Positions 53,063-62,061 are shown, numbered from the stretch's first letter. The stretch: 64,000 nt of DNA from Stratiformator vulcanicus (GCF_007744515.1 NZ_CP036268.1:1775712-1839711); one strand, 5' to 3'. The notes: a model not told the origin generated them from the letters alone. Numbers and translations are program-made.

Positions 53063-54214
53063 TCACTGCAATTCCGAAGTGCGGGTCGGAACACCGGAGA
53101 GGACCGTCGCCCTTCGAGCTGCGTCGGGGTGGGATCGCTCGAACTGCGCGAGTGCGGTTCGTGCCGTCTCGGTTTCGAATTGCCGGGCCGGATCGGGGCA
53201 GCGCGAGCAGGCCGATAGATACCTCAGGATGGCGACGCGAGCCGCTTTCTTTCGTGTCTCATCGCGATCGTTGTTCGCTTCAAAGATGCGCACGAGTCCG
53301 TCGACCGCTTGCCAATCGTGCCACGCGGCCAGTTGCGCCGCAGCGAGGTCGGTGGCATCAGGGCGCTCTGCGATCTTGAGCATTGTCTCTCGCAAGTCGG
53401 CATCGCGGAATTGATCCGCCGCGTTCTCGCGGATGAAATCGAGACCGGCAAGCACCGCCCGAATGGTCGTGACCGGCGTTCTGCGTTCTTCAATGAAGCG
53501 GCGTTCCAACTCGACGAGGCCGTCAGTTCCTGACGCAAGGAGATATCCGGCGACCAGCCCGTCGTCGCCCAATCCCAAACCTTCTTTGTCACGACCGATC
53601 GAATTGATCAGCACTTTCGCTTCGTCATTTCCCGCGGCAAGACCGAGCAAAATACCGGCCGACCGCCGGTGATGCGGGGCAATCGAATCCCGTGCCACAG
53701 CGCGATGCAACGCATCGAGCGGCAGCCGGTTCGCGATCAATCTCACGTCGCGAAAGTCGGCCTGCGAGAGATCGGCGAAGCATTCTTCTCTGACGTGCTG
53801 ATCAGAGTCCAGTAGGTATCGCGCCGCCCGTGCCAAGCGCTGGTCGTCGGACGACTCCAATTGATTGATCACGAAGCTCGCGCCCCGCTTTGACAGGGGA
53901 ACCGGATCGGACCAATGGGTTTGCAACGATTCCCGTCGAAGCAGAATCGCATCGGATCGCGCGGGTGCGTTGCGCAACCGGACGGTGCGTCCGACGAACT
54001 CGGCCCCGGCTCCCCGTAGCGAGCGGACGATCCGCCATTCGTTCTCATCGGGCACAGCCAACAGCGCATTCGATGATCGCTGCACCAACTCGCGCAGCGA
54101 AGGCGCCACATCGGGGTCGACCGGCGCAGCAATGCAATCAGATGCAATAATCGGAAACGAAGCGACTAAGGTCATCCTGACCACAATCGCCACGCGATTT
54201 GTTCGTGAGTTCAT
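53063..54214 (-). CDS. Exported helical-repeat protein, paralogue of its upstream neighbour
   Basis: This 383-residue protein has an export-like N-terminus (VRMTLVASFPIIASDCIAA). The mature part has helical units such as RLARAARYLLDSDQHVREEC, SAGILLGLAAGNDEAKVLIN and GLVAGYLLASGTDGLVELER, which line up in order with the next gene (54329) at corresponding places. HEAT-like scaffold structure is likely. It lacks the CPFC segment of its paralogue. Function unknown. Confidence 0.72.
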   Translation of the reverse strand: MNSRTNRVAIVVRMTLVASFPIIASDCIAAPVDPDVAPSLRELVQRSSNALLAVPDENEWRIVRSLRGAGAEFVGRTVRLRNAPARSDAILLRRESLQTHWSDPVPLSKRGASFVINQLESSDDQRLARAARYLLDSDQHVREECFADLSQADFRDVRLIANRLPLDALHRAVARDSIAPHHRRSAGILLGLAAGNDEAKVLINSIGRDKEGLGLGDDGLVAGYLLASGTDGLVELERRFIEERRTPVTTIRAVLAGLDFIRENAADQFRDADLRETMLKIAERPDATDLAAAQLAAWHDWQAVDGLVRIFEANNDRDETRKKAARVAILRYLSACSRCPDPARQFETETARTALAQFERSHPDAARRATVLSGVPTRTSELQ

Positions 54215-54328
54215 TCCCGCCTTCCATGGCTGGGGCAGATAATTCCGTCGTGTAGACGACCGCTATTCTGGTGAGCAAGTTCTCCGCGACGGCTCTGAAT
54301 TGGCGAAACGTCAATGCTCGCAACTTAT

Positions 54329-55585
54329 TTAGTTGTACAACACGAATTCTCGGTCCCGCACGTCTTTGACGACCACCGGGTCCTGCTGCTCCAGTTTCTT
54401 AAGAATCTTCTGACCCTTTGTGACGTGTTCAGGGAGCTTTTCGGCATCGTCGAGGGAAACACCCTCCGGCAGGTCTCGAGTACTCGCGAGAAAGTATTTG
54501 ATGATTGCACGCTTCATGCCGGGAACTTCAAATCCGTCACTCCCGTACAAATTGAAGAGGCGGTCCTGAATCGACCAATCCTTCCAGCGGGCTAAGTCGA
54601 CGATCGCGAAGTCGGCAATATCGGGTCGGTCCAGCACGACTCGCATCGCGGCCTTGAGCTTTTCGGGCGCAATGCGATCCCCGCCGTATTGCCACATGAA
54701 ACCGACCGCTTGCATTGCACCGTAGGTCTCGCTGAAGGGCACCGGGACCGGCATCCCGCTCTCGTCGAGCTTCACTTCCCCGGATTCATCGAGGATGAAC
54801 TCCGGTTTGAGTTTCGTTTTGACAAGCAGTTCGAGACCCTCATCGCCAGACAAGAGCAAATAGCCTGAAATGATGCCGTTGAGTCCGAGTCGGATATCGT
54901 CGGACGGCTGGGTGATAAATTCTTCAAGGACGCGGCGATCTTCATCATCGCCGGCGAGCCCGGTCAGCAAGCCATATAGGCCAAGCCGGGCGGCATCGGT
55001 CTTCGGGTCGATGACCCATGTCGACAATTTGTCCTTTGGTAGCTTCGACGAAACCTTCGCAATGTCGTCGAACGGTGCGTTCGCAAACTCGCCGTATGCG
55101 TCTGTCGCGACAAGGTCGTCTGCGTGCTCCAGATATTTGACGAAATATTCGAGCCGCTCGGCTGTCGGTTGGTCCGGATCCGGTGCCGCTTTCACGTAAT
55201 CAAACGCGGCTTGAGTAATCTCCAGCGGCAAATCCCATTCGATGAGTTCCGCCTTGTACCCCGTCATCAGAAAGAGCTGGTTCGGGTCACCCGGCTGATA
55301 TCCGGCCAGTTGCAAAATCTGCTTCGGTTGAAAGTCGCCTTTGACGACCGCTTTGACCTCGAACCGCGTCGCAGCTTTGACCGACCCATCGGCCTCAGGT
55401 TTCGTTGCGTCGACCCACTCGGCCAACAGAACGACATCCGACTCACAGATCTGCTCCGTCAGAGTCAGCGCCGGCGCTTGGCAAAATGGGCAAGCGATTG
55501 CATCCCGGACGCCGACGTACGCGGAAAATAGGCCACCTGTGAGCAGTGCGACGGTCGCGAGCCGAATTGAAAAAAAACGGAGCAT
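54329..55585 (-). CDS. Exported helical-repeat protein with CPFC motif, paralogue of 53063
   Basis: The 418-residue protein has a signal peptide (IRLATVALLTGGLFSAYVGV, ending near DAIA) followed at once by CPFCQAPALTLTEQICESDV, then a beta-rich segment (FEVKAVVKGDFQPKQILQLA) and helical repeats that parallel its neighbour: RLEYFVKYLEHADDLVATDA, LYGLLTGLAGDDEDRRVLEE, GIISGYLLLSGDEGLELLVK. The CPFC start recalls secreted planctomycete proteins with a conserved N-terminal Cys pair, possibly disulfide or metal binding. Tandem duplication and divergence of the pair is likely. Confidence 0.75.
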   Translation of the reverse strand: MLRFFSIRLATVALLTGGLFSAYVGVRDAIACPFCQAPALTLTEQICESDVVLLAEWVDATKPEADGSVKAATRFEVKAVVKGDFQPKQILQLAGYQPGDPNQLFLMTGYKAELIEWDLPLEITQAAFDYVKAAPDPDQPTAERLEYFVKYLEHADDLVATDAYGEFANAPFDDIAKVSSKLPKDKLSTWVIDPKTDAARLGLYGLLTGLAGDDEDRRVLEEFITQPSDDIRLGLNGIISGYLLLSGDEGLELLVKTKLKPEFILDESGEVKLDESGMPVPVPFSETYGAMQAVGFMWQYGGDRIAPEKLKAAMRVVLDRPDIADFAIVDLARWKDWSIQDRLFNLYGSDGFEVPGMKRAIIKYFLASTRDLPEGVSLDDAEKLPEHVTKGQKILKKLEQQDPVVVKDVRDREFVLYN

Positions 55586-55731
55586 TGGAGAATCTCGATG
55601 GATCCGAATAACGGAACGTCAGCAATAACTCTAACCCATAAGCCGCTTCAACTGTTTCGTTTTTCTGAAACGGGATTCCGCTCGGGTCATCCGATCGGCA
55701 CCAACTGGGTGATCCAATTCAGCGACGGGCT

Positions 55732-56592
55732 TCAGCGATTAATGACTTTCGCGTCCTCTAGCCGGTAGATCTGATACCAGTTTCCGTTCTGATGCACCGG
55801 CTTAATTCGGAATGTGCCGATTACGTCGAAGGGGCGATTGGCGATATATTGAGTCGTCGTCCCTTCCAACAGCTTTACGACAATCAGATCATAAATTTTC
55901 GGATTCCGACCGAAACAGCAAATCTCATTGTCGCGGGCCATGGTGAAGGCGGATAGGCGTTCTTCGTACGCCGGATACATAAAACCGCGTATTCTTACGG
56001 TTTCGCCGTCAAGTTCCTGCAACCAATCCGGGAATCTACTGACGATGTCTGGCGGGACCGGATCGACTCCGAGCAGTTTCAGAAGATCGATGTCATCATA
56101 CGTCACTCGCAAAGCCCGCTCGCGACCTTCTCGGCGAAACGTTGGCGGGGCAGGCGGCTCAAACGGTGTCTCGATTTCCGGAGCTAGCGTTTCGGGATCG
56201 GGCGTCGTTCCAGAATCCGGCTGCAATTGCGGTTGAGGTGTCACGGGGATTTCCGCGGCCACCGGGATAATTTCCGGTTTCTCTGCCAGAACCGTCTGTT
56301 GTGGGGTCGAAGGCTCGGAATCAACGACCGTATCGCCGAGCGGACGCGGTTCCGAGAAGATCGCACTGCCCGATTCCTCAGCGATTTCAACCGCGGAATC
56401 GCTATCGCCTATTGGCTGCTGCGACATCGACCCAGCCTGTGGAGCGACGGGGTCGGCGCATCCTGCAGCGATGAGAAGCGTTGAGGCGAATAGGGCGAAT
56501 ACCCGGAACGCTTGGAAGGTTTGGGGCTCAACGCTCGGACATCTGCCCGCGTTGTACGCCTGAGAGCCGCCACCGATCGCGCGGAGTCGCTC
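55732..56592 (-). CDS. Lipoprotein with CCFG domain; start codon unresolved
   Basis: The lipobox LLIAAGC (Cys near nt 56460) marks a lipoprotein, followed by an acidic Pro-rich linker and a C-terminal domain VRIRGFMYPAYEERLSAFTM, then ICCFGRNPKIYDLIVVKLLE and GTFRIKPVHQNGNWYQIYRL. The same domain ends the next gene up (CCFGGQPALTD). No ATG, GTG or TTG lies in frame between that gene's stop (56592) and the lipobox; the only in-frame ATG (56790) would overlap the neighbour by 199 bp. The start region coincides with the family B element at 56489-56594, which seems to have replaced it. The 3' coordinate used here is only the upper bound. Confidence 0.65.
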   Translation of the reverse strand, partial: ERLRAIGGGSQAYNAGRCPSVEPQTFQAFRVFALFASTLLIAAGCADPVAPQAGSMSQQPIGDSDSAVEIAEESGSAIFSEPRPLGDTVVDSEPSTPQQTVLAEKPEIIPVAAEIPVTPQPQLQPDSGTTPDPETLAPEIETPFEPPAPPTFRREGRERALRVTYDDIDLLKLLGVDPVPPDIVSRFPDWLQELDGETVRIRGFMYPAYEERLSAFTMARDNEICCFGRNPKIYDLIVVKLLEGTTTQYIANRPFDVIGTFRIKPVHQNGNWYQIYRLEDAKVINR

Positions 56593-56594
56593 TA
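56489..56594. repeat. Family B element copy 3 (diverged), in the start region of the lipoprotein gene
   Basis: Aligned to 38720-38825: left end TAGGGCGAATACCCGGAACG, centre CGCGTTGTACGCCTGAGAGC then CGCCACCGATCGC, right end GTCGCTCTA. Its minus-strand TAG (56592-56594) is the stop codon of the gene 56592-57317, and its left part overlaps the sequence immediately before the lipobox of the downstream gene. Confidence 0.75.
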
Positions 56595-57317
56595 AAACGC
56601 GGACGAAGAAATCGCCCAGTGAGTTGCGTCGAGCGAGTAGACAGGCGAGAGGTCCGCACCGCCACCGGACGCATTGAGGTGAAACGTCCCCGCAACGGAG
56701 ATGAGGCCTTGGAAGTAATCGACCGTCTGACCCTCGCCCATCCGGACGAGAATCATGTCGGTCAACGCCGGTTGTCCGCCGAAACAGCATTCGCCGCTGT
56801 CCTTGCAGAAAATGAACTCTTGGATATTACGGGTTTGATTCGTCGGGTACATGTACCCTTTCAGAAAAATCTTCTGACCGTCAAGGGCAGCCACGTCGTC
56901 GTGGAAGGCCCCGACGCCGTTCTTCTGGACGAATCCCTTCTTCGCGATGTCGTAAGTGAAATTCGTTCGGGCGTAGCCCTCGGGGACCTCAGTCGCATAG
57001 GCGTAGGCCTGTTTGCCGATCCCGGTGACGAAAAACAGGGTCGAAAGTGTCAGGCCAGCAATCGCTAGTTTCCGGCCGCCGAATTCGCCGCCCGATCGAG
57101 CGATCTTTAGCAGCGCGGCCGCCCCAATGACCAGACCGAAGAAGGCGACCGGCACGCCCGCCACTGTCAGCAGCGACATGGCCGAGCATAAACCCAAGAT
57201 CAGGGAAACGGGAGCACTGACCGGCACGGGCCGATATTCGAACTCCCGCCCGCCTTCGTGCGAAACGCCCGAGGTGCCGGTGTGTTCAAAACTTTCCGAG
57301 ACTACTGCTTGAGACAT
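56592..57317 (-). CDS. Membrane protein with CCFG domain
   Basis: From ATG 57317 (MSQAVVSESFEH) the protein has 241 residues: two hydrophobic segments (VSLILGLCSAMSLLTVAGVP, FFGLVIGAAALLKI), a third (LAIAGLTLSTLFFVTGIGKQ), then a soluble domain with KIFLKGYMYPTNQTRNIQEF, FCKDSGECCFGGQPALTDMI and LVRMGEGQTVDYFQGLISVA. The GYMYP...CCFG...DxILVRM pattern is shared with the lipoprotein downstream; together they look like a two-gene unit with a related DUF3299-like OB-fold. The vicinal Cys pair may bind metal or form a disulfide. The TAG stop comes from the family B element. Confidence 0.78.
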   Translation of the reverse strand: MSQAVVSESFEHTGTSGVSHEGGREFEYRPVPVSAPVSLILGLCSAMSLLTVAGVPVAFFGLVIGAAALLKIARSGGEFGGRKLAIAGLTLSTLFFVTGIGKQAYAYATEVPEGYARTNFTYDIAKKGFVQKNGVGAFHDDVAALDGQKIFLKGYMYPTNQTRNIQEFIFCKDSGECCFGGQPALTDMILVRMGEGQTVDYFQGLISVAGTFHLNASGGGADLSPVYSLDATHWAISSSAF

Positions 57318-57573
57318 GGCAACGATTGAGAAAGAGATCGGACGGCCTACGGGACCCGGAAAAGCAAATGAATCGTCTTCCCGAACATTATCCGCCAATG
57401 AGGTCAGCGGGAAGGGGCGCACCGACCCCTCAGTAAAGTCTACGTGATGAAAGCCTGTCGTATTGGAAAGTTTGGTTGTAGTTTTTACAAACGAAGCAGT
57501 ATGAACAGTCGCCGACGCGATTGCGCGGAGAGCGAAAAATTTGAGGATTCCGATCGACGGAGTGAGCCCCCTG
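57318..57573. other. Divergent promoter region (256 bp) between the CCFG membrane gene and recJ
   Basis: No ORF, RNA gene or hairpin is convincing. Both promoters must lie here. Sequence just before recJ (GCGGAGAGCGAAAA at 57523-57537) is purine-rich. Confidence 0.35.
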
Positions 57574-59334
57574 ATGCCGCGAAAATGGACCTACACTCCC
57601 CACGATCGCCATCTTGTCGACCGGCTCAGTACCGATCTCAAGATCGCTCCGCTGACCGCGCAGGTGCTGATCGCTCGCGGTATGCGGACCTCTGATGAGG
57701 CTCGCATTTTTCTGGGTGGAAAGCTGACCGACCTGCACCAGCCGGAGCAACTGCCCGGTGTAGTCGAAGCCTCGGCCCTGATCGCCGCCGCCGTCCGAAG
57801 TGGCCGCAGAATCACTATTTACGGCGACTACGACGTCGACGGCGTGACCGCGACGGCGATCCTGTGGCATTGCCTGTCGCGACACAACGCCAACGTCGAT
57901 TCGTACACGCCTTGCCGACTCGAAGAAGGCTACGGCCTCAACGCCGAGGCAATCCGGTCGCTCGCTGAGGAAGACGCGGACAGGTTGTTGATCACTGTCG
58001 ACTGCGGAATTTGCAGCACCGCGGAAGCAGCCTTGGCGAAGGAACTCGGCCTTGAACTCATCATTACCGATCACCACACGCCCGGCTCTGAATTGCCGCA
58101 GGCCGACGAAATCGTCCATCCGTCGCTGCCCGGTCGCGAGTGGCCCGACCGGCACGCGTGCGGTGCCGGCGTCGCCTTTCAACTTGCGTGGGCGATTTGC
58201 AAGCAATTATCTGATGGCGACCGCGTCTCGGAGCCGGTTCGCAACTTTTTGACGTACGACGCGATCGCGCTGGCTGCGGTCGGAACGGTTGCCGATGTCG
58301 TCCCGCTTGTCGGCCAAAATCGGTTGCTTGTCCGCTATGGCCTGTCCGCGCTCGCGGCTCGCCCTTCGATTGGACTCGCCGCACTGATGAAGGTGAGTGG
58401 AGTTGAACCCGATCGGACCCCGGTTGCCGAAGATGTCGGCTTCAAAATCGGGCCGAGGATCAACGCCGCGGGCCGGCTCGGGCAAGCGCAGCTCGCCGTC
58501 GAGTTGCTGACGACCTCCAACGAAGATCGCGCCGCGCACCTGGCTTCCTACCTCGACCAGCTCAACAACGATCGCCGGAAACTCGAGCAGAAGACGTACA
58601 CCGAAGCGAAGAACCTCATCAAGGAACGGCCCGACTGGCTCGACGCCCCCGCACTGGTCGTCGCCGAACCACATTGGCACCCCGGCGTAATCGGCATTGT
58701 CGCCAGTCGGATTGCCGAACGATTCGAACGGCCCGCGATTCTAATCGCCATCAATCAGGAGACCGGTCAGGGGCAAGGGTCGGGACGTTCCTTCGCGGGG
58801 TTTGATCTGCACTCCGGGATCAATGCCTGCGGAGATTTGCTCCTCGGTTTCGGTGGGCACCGCGCAGCAGCCGGGGTTCGGATTGAAGCCGAGAACATCG
58901 ACCGATTTCGCGACGCATTTTGCGAATTCGTGGCCGGTGATCATGCCCCGACGGAATCAGACCTGTCGCTGGCGGTCGATGCGGAGGTGATGTTTTCGGA
59001 AATTACGCCGCGGGCCGTGGGCGAACTCGATCGGCTCGGACCGTTCGGGCAGGCTAATCCGCGTCCGGCTTTCGTTGCTTCACAGGTCGAGTTGGCCGCG
59101 CCGCCGAGAACGATGGGGCAGGGCGACCGGCATCTCGCTCTGCAGGTGAAGCAATTCGGCACCACGCTGCGCGCGATTGCCTTCGGGCAGGGCGAATGGG
59201 CTGAGGAAATCGCCGCGACCGACGGCCCCCTCTCGCTACACTTCACCGTGGAAATCAATCGCTGGCAGGGCCGAAATAACGTCGAACTGCGGCTCGGCGA
59301 CTGGAAGGTCGAAGAGGCGGTCGTGAGCAATTGA
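57574..59334 (+). CDS. recJ: Single-stranded-DNA-specific exonuclease RecJ
   Basis: From ATG 57574 the enzyme has 586 residues. Catalytic motifs are the DHH-family motif I ITIYGDYDVDGVTATAILWH (DYDVDG at 85-90), the TVDCGI segment, motif III LELIITDHHTPGSELPQADE, and DHHA1 motif FGGHRAAAGVRIEAEN. It is a 5'-3' ssDNA exonuclease for recombination and mismatch repair. Length matches the family. A TTG at 57541 would give 11 more residues and seems less likely. Confidence 0.94.
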   Translation: MPRKWTYTPHDRHLVDRLSTDLKIAPLTAQVLIARGMRTSDEARIFLGGKLTDLHQPEQLPGVVEASALIAAAVRSGRRITIYGDYDVDGVTATAILWHCLSRHNANVDSYTPCRLEEGYGLNAEAIRSLAEEDADRLLITVDCGICSTAEAALAKELGLELIITDHHTPGSELPQADEIVHPSLPGREWPDRHACGAGVAFQLAWAICKQLSDGDRVSEPVRNFLTYDAIALAAVGTVADVVPLVGQNRLLVRYGLSALAARPSIGLAALMKVSGVEPDRTPVAEDVGFKIGPRINAAGRLGQAQLAVELLTTSNEDRAAHLASYLDQLNNDRRKLEQKTYTEAKNLIKERPDWLDAPALVVAEPHWHPGVIGIVASRIAERFERPAILIAINQETGQGQGSGRSFAGFDLHSGINACGDLLLGFGGHRAAAGVRIEAENIDRFRDAFCEFVAGDHAPTESDLSLAVDAEVMFSEITPRAVGELDRLGPFGQANPRPAFVASQVELAAPPRTMGQGDRHLALQVKQFGTTLRAIAFGQGEWAEEIAATDGPLSLHFTVEINRWQGRNNVELRLGDWKVEEAVVSN

Positions 59335-59428
59335 CCGGCACCAGATCAGCGGCGGAGGTATGAGCGCCGGGCATTTCGAGTTCGAAGCGATCTGCAATGA
59401 TTTCGCGGTCGAGGGGAGCTGAAAAGAG

Positions 59429-60058
59429 ATGTCCGACCAACAGTCGATGATCGACTCGCTCCGCCGTCGCGGGATTCACGACGAGCGAGTCCTCGAAGCT
59501 TTGGCGACGACGCCTCGCGAGCGATTTGTTGCCACGCAAATCGAACCGCACGCCTATGCCGATTCGGCATTGCCGATTGCCTGCGGACAGACCATCAGCC
59601 AGCCCTATATCGTCGCACTGATGACGCAGTCGGCCAGGCTTACGGGGAGGGAGGCGGTGCTCGAAATCGGCACGGGCAGCGGCTATCAGGCGGCGATCCT
59701 TGCCAAGTTGGCCAGCCGTGTTGTCTCAATCGAACGCTACGACGAATTAGCCGAGAAAGCCGCCCAGCGCCTCGCCGAACTGAAAATTAAGAACGTCGAA
59801 ATTCATGTCGGCGACGGGACGAGCGGCGATCAACTAAACGCTCCCTATGATGCGATCGTCGTGACTGCCGGGGCACCTGAGATCCCTGAACCTCTTATCG
59901 ATCAGCTCGCCGAGAGAGGGCGGCTTATTATTCCCGTCGGTGACGAAACGGACCAAGTCTTAAAGGTGTTGGAACGATCTCCCGAAGGAGATATCGTCCA
60001 CGACCTCTGCCCGTGCCGATTCGTCAACCTCATCGGCAAACACGGTTGGTCCGCGTAG
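59429..60058 (+). CDS. pcm: Protein-L-isoaspartate O-methyltransferase
   Basis: The 209-residue SAM-dependent enzyme repairs isoaspartyl damage in proteins. Family motifs are ERFVATQIEPHAYADSALPI, GQTISQPYIVALM, the SAM loop LEIGTGSGYQAAILAKLASR, VVSIERYDELAEKA and VTAGAPEIPEPLIDQL. It lies 94 bp after recJ. Ribosome-binding purines GGGAGCTGAAAAGAG precede the ATG. Confidence 0.95.
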   Translation: MSDQQSMIDSLRRRGIHDERVLEALATTPRERFVATQIEPHAYADSALPIACGQTISQPYIVALMTQSARLTGREAVLEIGTGSGYQAAILAKLASRVVSIERYDELAEKAAQRLAELKIKNVEIHVGDGTSGDQLNAPYDAIVVTAGAPEIPEPLIDQLAERGRLIIPVGDETDQVLKVLERSPEGDIVHDLCPCRFVNLIGKHGWSA

Positions 60059-60175
60059 CAGAGCAGAATCTCCGGATGATCGTTCGCAATGCCGAGCTTT
60101 AATCCATACCTGATCCTTCTCCCGAGGAAGATGGATCGTTAAGAACGTTTCTAAAGGCTTCGCTGACGAAAGCTG

Positions 60176-60256
60176 CCGCAGGCACAAAGGCACGCGTGTG
60201 CCCCGCAGGCACAAAGGCACGAGTGTGCCCCGCAGGCACAGAGGCACGAACGTGCC
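60176..60256 (+). repeat. Three 27-bp tandem repeats
   Basis: Units at 60176-60202, 60203-60229 and 60230-60256 begin CCGCAGGCAC and contain a near-palindromic GGCACG...CGTGCC core; they differ at 4-5 positions. They lie between pcm and the convergent ornithine-cyclodeaminase-like gene and may act as a terminator-like hairpin series. The last unit overlaps the stop codon of the next gene by one base. Confidence 0.75.
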
Positions 60257-61314
60257 TACATCTGCACCCAGTCTTTGAGTTTGGCGTGTTCGAAGATCAT
60301 TTCGCGTTGAATTTGGAGGTCGTGTCCGAGCCCGGCTGCGAGGGCTCGCTCATACATCGCGATGGCGATGCCTACGTCGACGTAGGCGAGTCCGACGGCG
60401 TTAAAATAAATCTTCTCGTCGTCAGATTCTCGACCCGGTTTGGCCCCGCTGACCAAGTCGGAGAGGTTGGCATAGAGGTCGTCATCGGTGAGGACGCCGT
60501 CCTTATACATTCGGCTGAGTGTTTGCGTCCGGTGCTTTACCGTCTCCCAGTCGTCGCAGACAATCTTATCGCATTGCTTGGCGACCTCGTACTCGTCTTC
60601 CCAGCCGCCGACGTGGCTGTAGAAAGCACCCTGCTTCATCCATTCCGCTTTGAGCAGCGGCGCCTGCGCGCTGGTCGCGGTGACAATTATATCCGCCCCG
60701 TCGGTCGCCTTTTTTAAATCGGAATTGGTGGCGACGAATTTCATGTCGGGCAGGATTGCCGACATCTCTTGGACGAATTGCTCCTCCTCCGATGACGACT
60801 TCGCCCCGACGCGGCACTCTTTGAGCGATGGGACGACGGTCTTCATCGAGATCAAATGCATCTTCGCCTGTTCGCCGGCACCGATAAAGCCGATCGATTC
60901 GGAGTCCTGACGTGCGAGGTGCTTGGCCGCCAGCGCGCCGATGCTGCCCACGCGGATATTCGAGCAGAGCGTGCCCTCCATGAAGGCTACGGGGAAGCCC
61001 TTCTCAATTTCCGACAGGATGATGACTGCCGAGAGATTCTGAAGGCCGTATTTGGTCGGATTTGGCGGAAAAACCGAGACCCATTTTACGCCGCAGAATT
61101 TTTTATCTTTAAAGGTGGCCGGCAGGCAATTAATTCGTTCCTGCGTCTCGTCATTAAAAATCTGAACAATCTTCTCGGGGAACAGCACCTCTCCATCATG
61201 AAAGGCTCGAATCGATTCTTCAGTCGCTTCGAGACTCATTCGGATGTCGAGGCACCCGGCGGCGAGGAGGTCTTCCTGCGAGAAATAACGGCAGTGAATT
61301 TCGTGCTTGTTCAT
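60256..61314 (-). CDS. Ornithine cyclodeaminase / mu-crystallin family enzyme
   Basis: From ATG 61314 the protein has 352 residues. The Rossmann signature is SIGFIGAGEQAKMHLISMKT, with the family blocks EGTLCSNIRVGSIGALAAKH and ADIIVTATSAQAPLLKAEWM. Members are NAD(P)-dependent: ornithine or lysine cyclodeaminases, alanine dehydrogenases and ketimine reductases; the substrate cannot be named. The upstream in-frame extension to 61470 lacks family similarity, so I rejected it. No pathway partner is adjacent. Confidence 0.85.
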   Translation of the reverse strand: MNKHEIHCRYFSQEDLLAAGCLDIRMSLEATEESIRAFHDGEVLFPEKIVQIFNDETQERINCLPATFKDKKFCGVKWVSVFPPNPTKYGLQNLSAVIILSEIEKGFPVAFMEGTLCSNIRVGSIGALAAKHLARQDSESIGFIGAGEQAKMHLISMKTVVPSLKECRVGAKSSSEEEQFVQEMSAILPDMKFVATNSDLKKATDGADIIVTATSAQAPLLKAEWMKQGAFYSHVGGWEDEYEVAKQCDKIVCDDWETVKHRTQTLSRMYKDGVLTDDDLYANLSDLVSGAKPGRESDDEKIYFNAVGLAYVDVGIAIAMYERALAAGLGHDLQIQREMIFEHAKLKDWVQM

Positions 61315-61494
61315 GGGATCCGCTCTTCGTTGTTGTCCGCAAAACGCTTCCCCTGACCGTACCCGACAGAATGGAAATTGGCGAGTCTTTAGGGACTCTC
61401 TCAGCCCGAACACAGCCAACAAAGAAACGGCCCCTTCCCGGTAGGAGAAGAAGCCGCTCTTGAACATCAATCATCTTAGTTGATGAGGATTACC

Positions 61495-62061
61495 TCAAGC
61501 CGTTTGCTCGGCATGTTTCCCCTCGGCGAACTCCTCAAGCATTTTGTCACAAAAGGCCGGGAGATCATCGGGGTTGCGGCTGGTGACAAGCCCTTCATCG
61601 CAGACGCATTCTTCGTCGGTCCAGTGGGCACCGGCGTTTTTCAAGTCGGTCTTCAGGCTGGGCCACGATGTGACGTGTCGCCCTTCGACGACGCCCGCTT
61701 CGATCAACGTCCACGGGCCGTGGCAGATGGCCGCGACAGGCTTGTGCTGCTTGAAGAAGTCGCGGACGAAGTCGACCACGGTTTCGTTCATCCGCAACGT
61801 GTCGGGGTTGGCAACGCCGCCGGGCAGGACGAGGCCGTCGAAGTTTTCGGCGGATGCGTGCTCCACTTCGAGATCGACCGGGAACTTGTCGCCAGGGTCG
61901 TTGTGATGCATCCCCTGCACGTCATCACTCTTGGGCGAGACGATGACCGCCTCTGCTCCGGCGTCCTTGATCGCCTTCATCGGCTCGGTCAACTCGACCT
62001 GCTCGAACCCGTCGGTGACGAGGATCGCGATTCGTTTACCAGTGAGCGTATCCATTGACAT
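61495..62061 (-). CDS. DJ-1/PfpI family protein (YhbO-like)
   Basis: The 188-residue protein has the flavodoxin-like DJ-1/PfpI fold: GKRIAILVTDGFEQVELTEP (Glu20), DGLVLPGGVANPDTLRMNET, and AAICHGPWTLIEAGVVEGR with nucleophile Cys113-His114. The family includes deglycase/glyoxalase-like and chaperone proteins, and putative proteases. It is probably a stress protein; exact reaction is uncertain. It lies alone. Confidence 0.88.
   Translation of the reverse strand: MSMDTLTGKRIAILVTDGFEQVELTEPMKAIKDAGAEAVIVSPKSDDVQGMHHNDPGDKFPVDLEVEHASAENFDGLVLPGGVANPDTLRMNETVVDFVRDFFKQHKPVAAICHGPWTLIEAGVVEGRHVTSWPSLKTDLKNAGAHWTDEECVCDEGLVTSRNPDDLPAFCDKMLEEFAEGKHAEQTA

Noticed and set aside
59960-60247. Minus-strand ORF reading repeated PLCLRGT
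   Set aside because: It is produced by the 27-bp tandem repeats and overlaps the end of pcm; no ribosome binding site or family.
61315-61470. N-terminal extension of the ornithine cyclodeaminase-like gene
   Set aside because: It shows no similarity to the family, and the ATG at 61314 fits the normal N-terminus.
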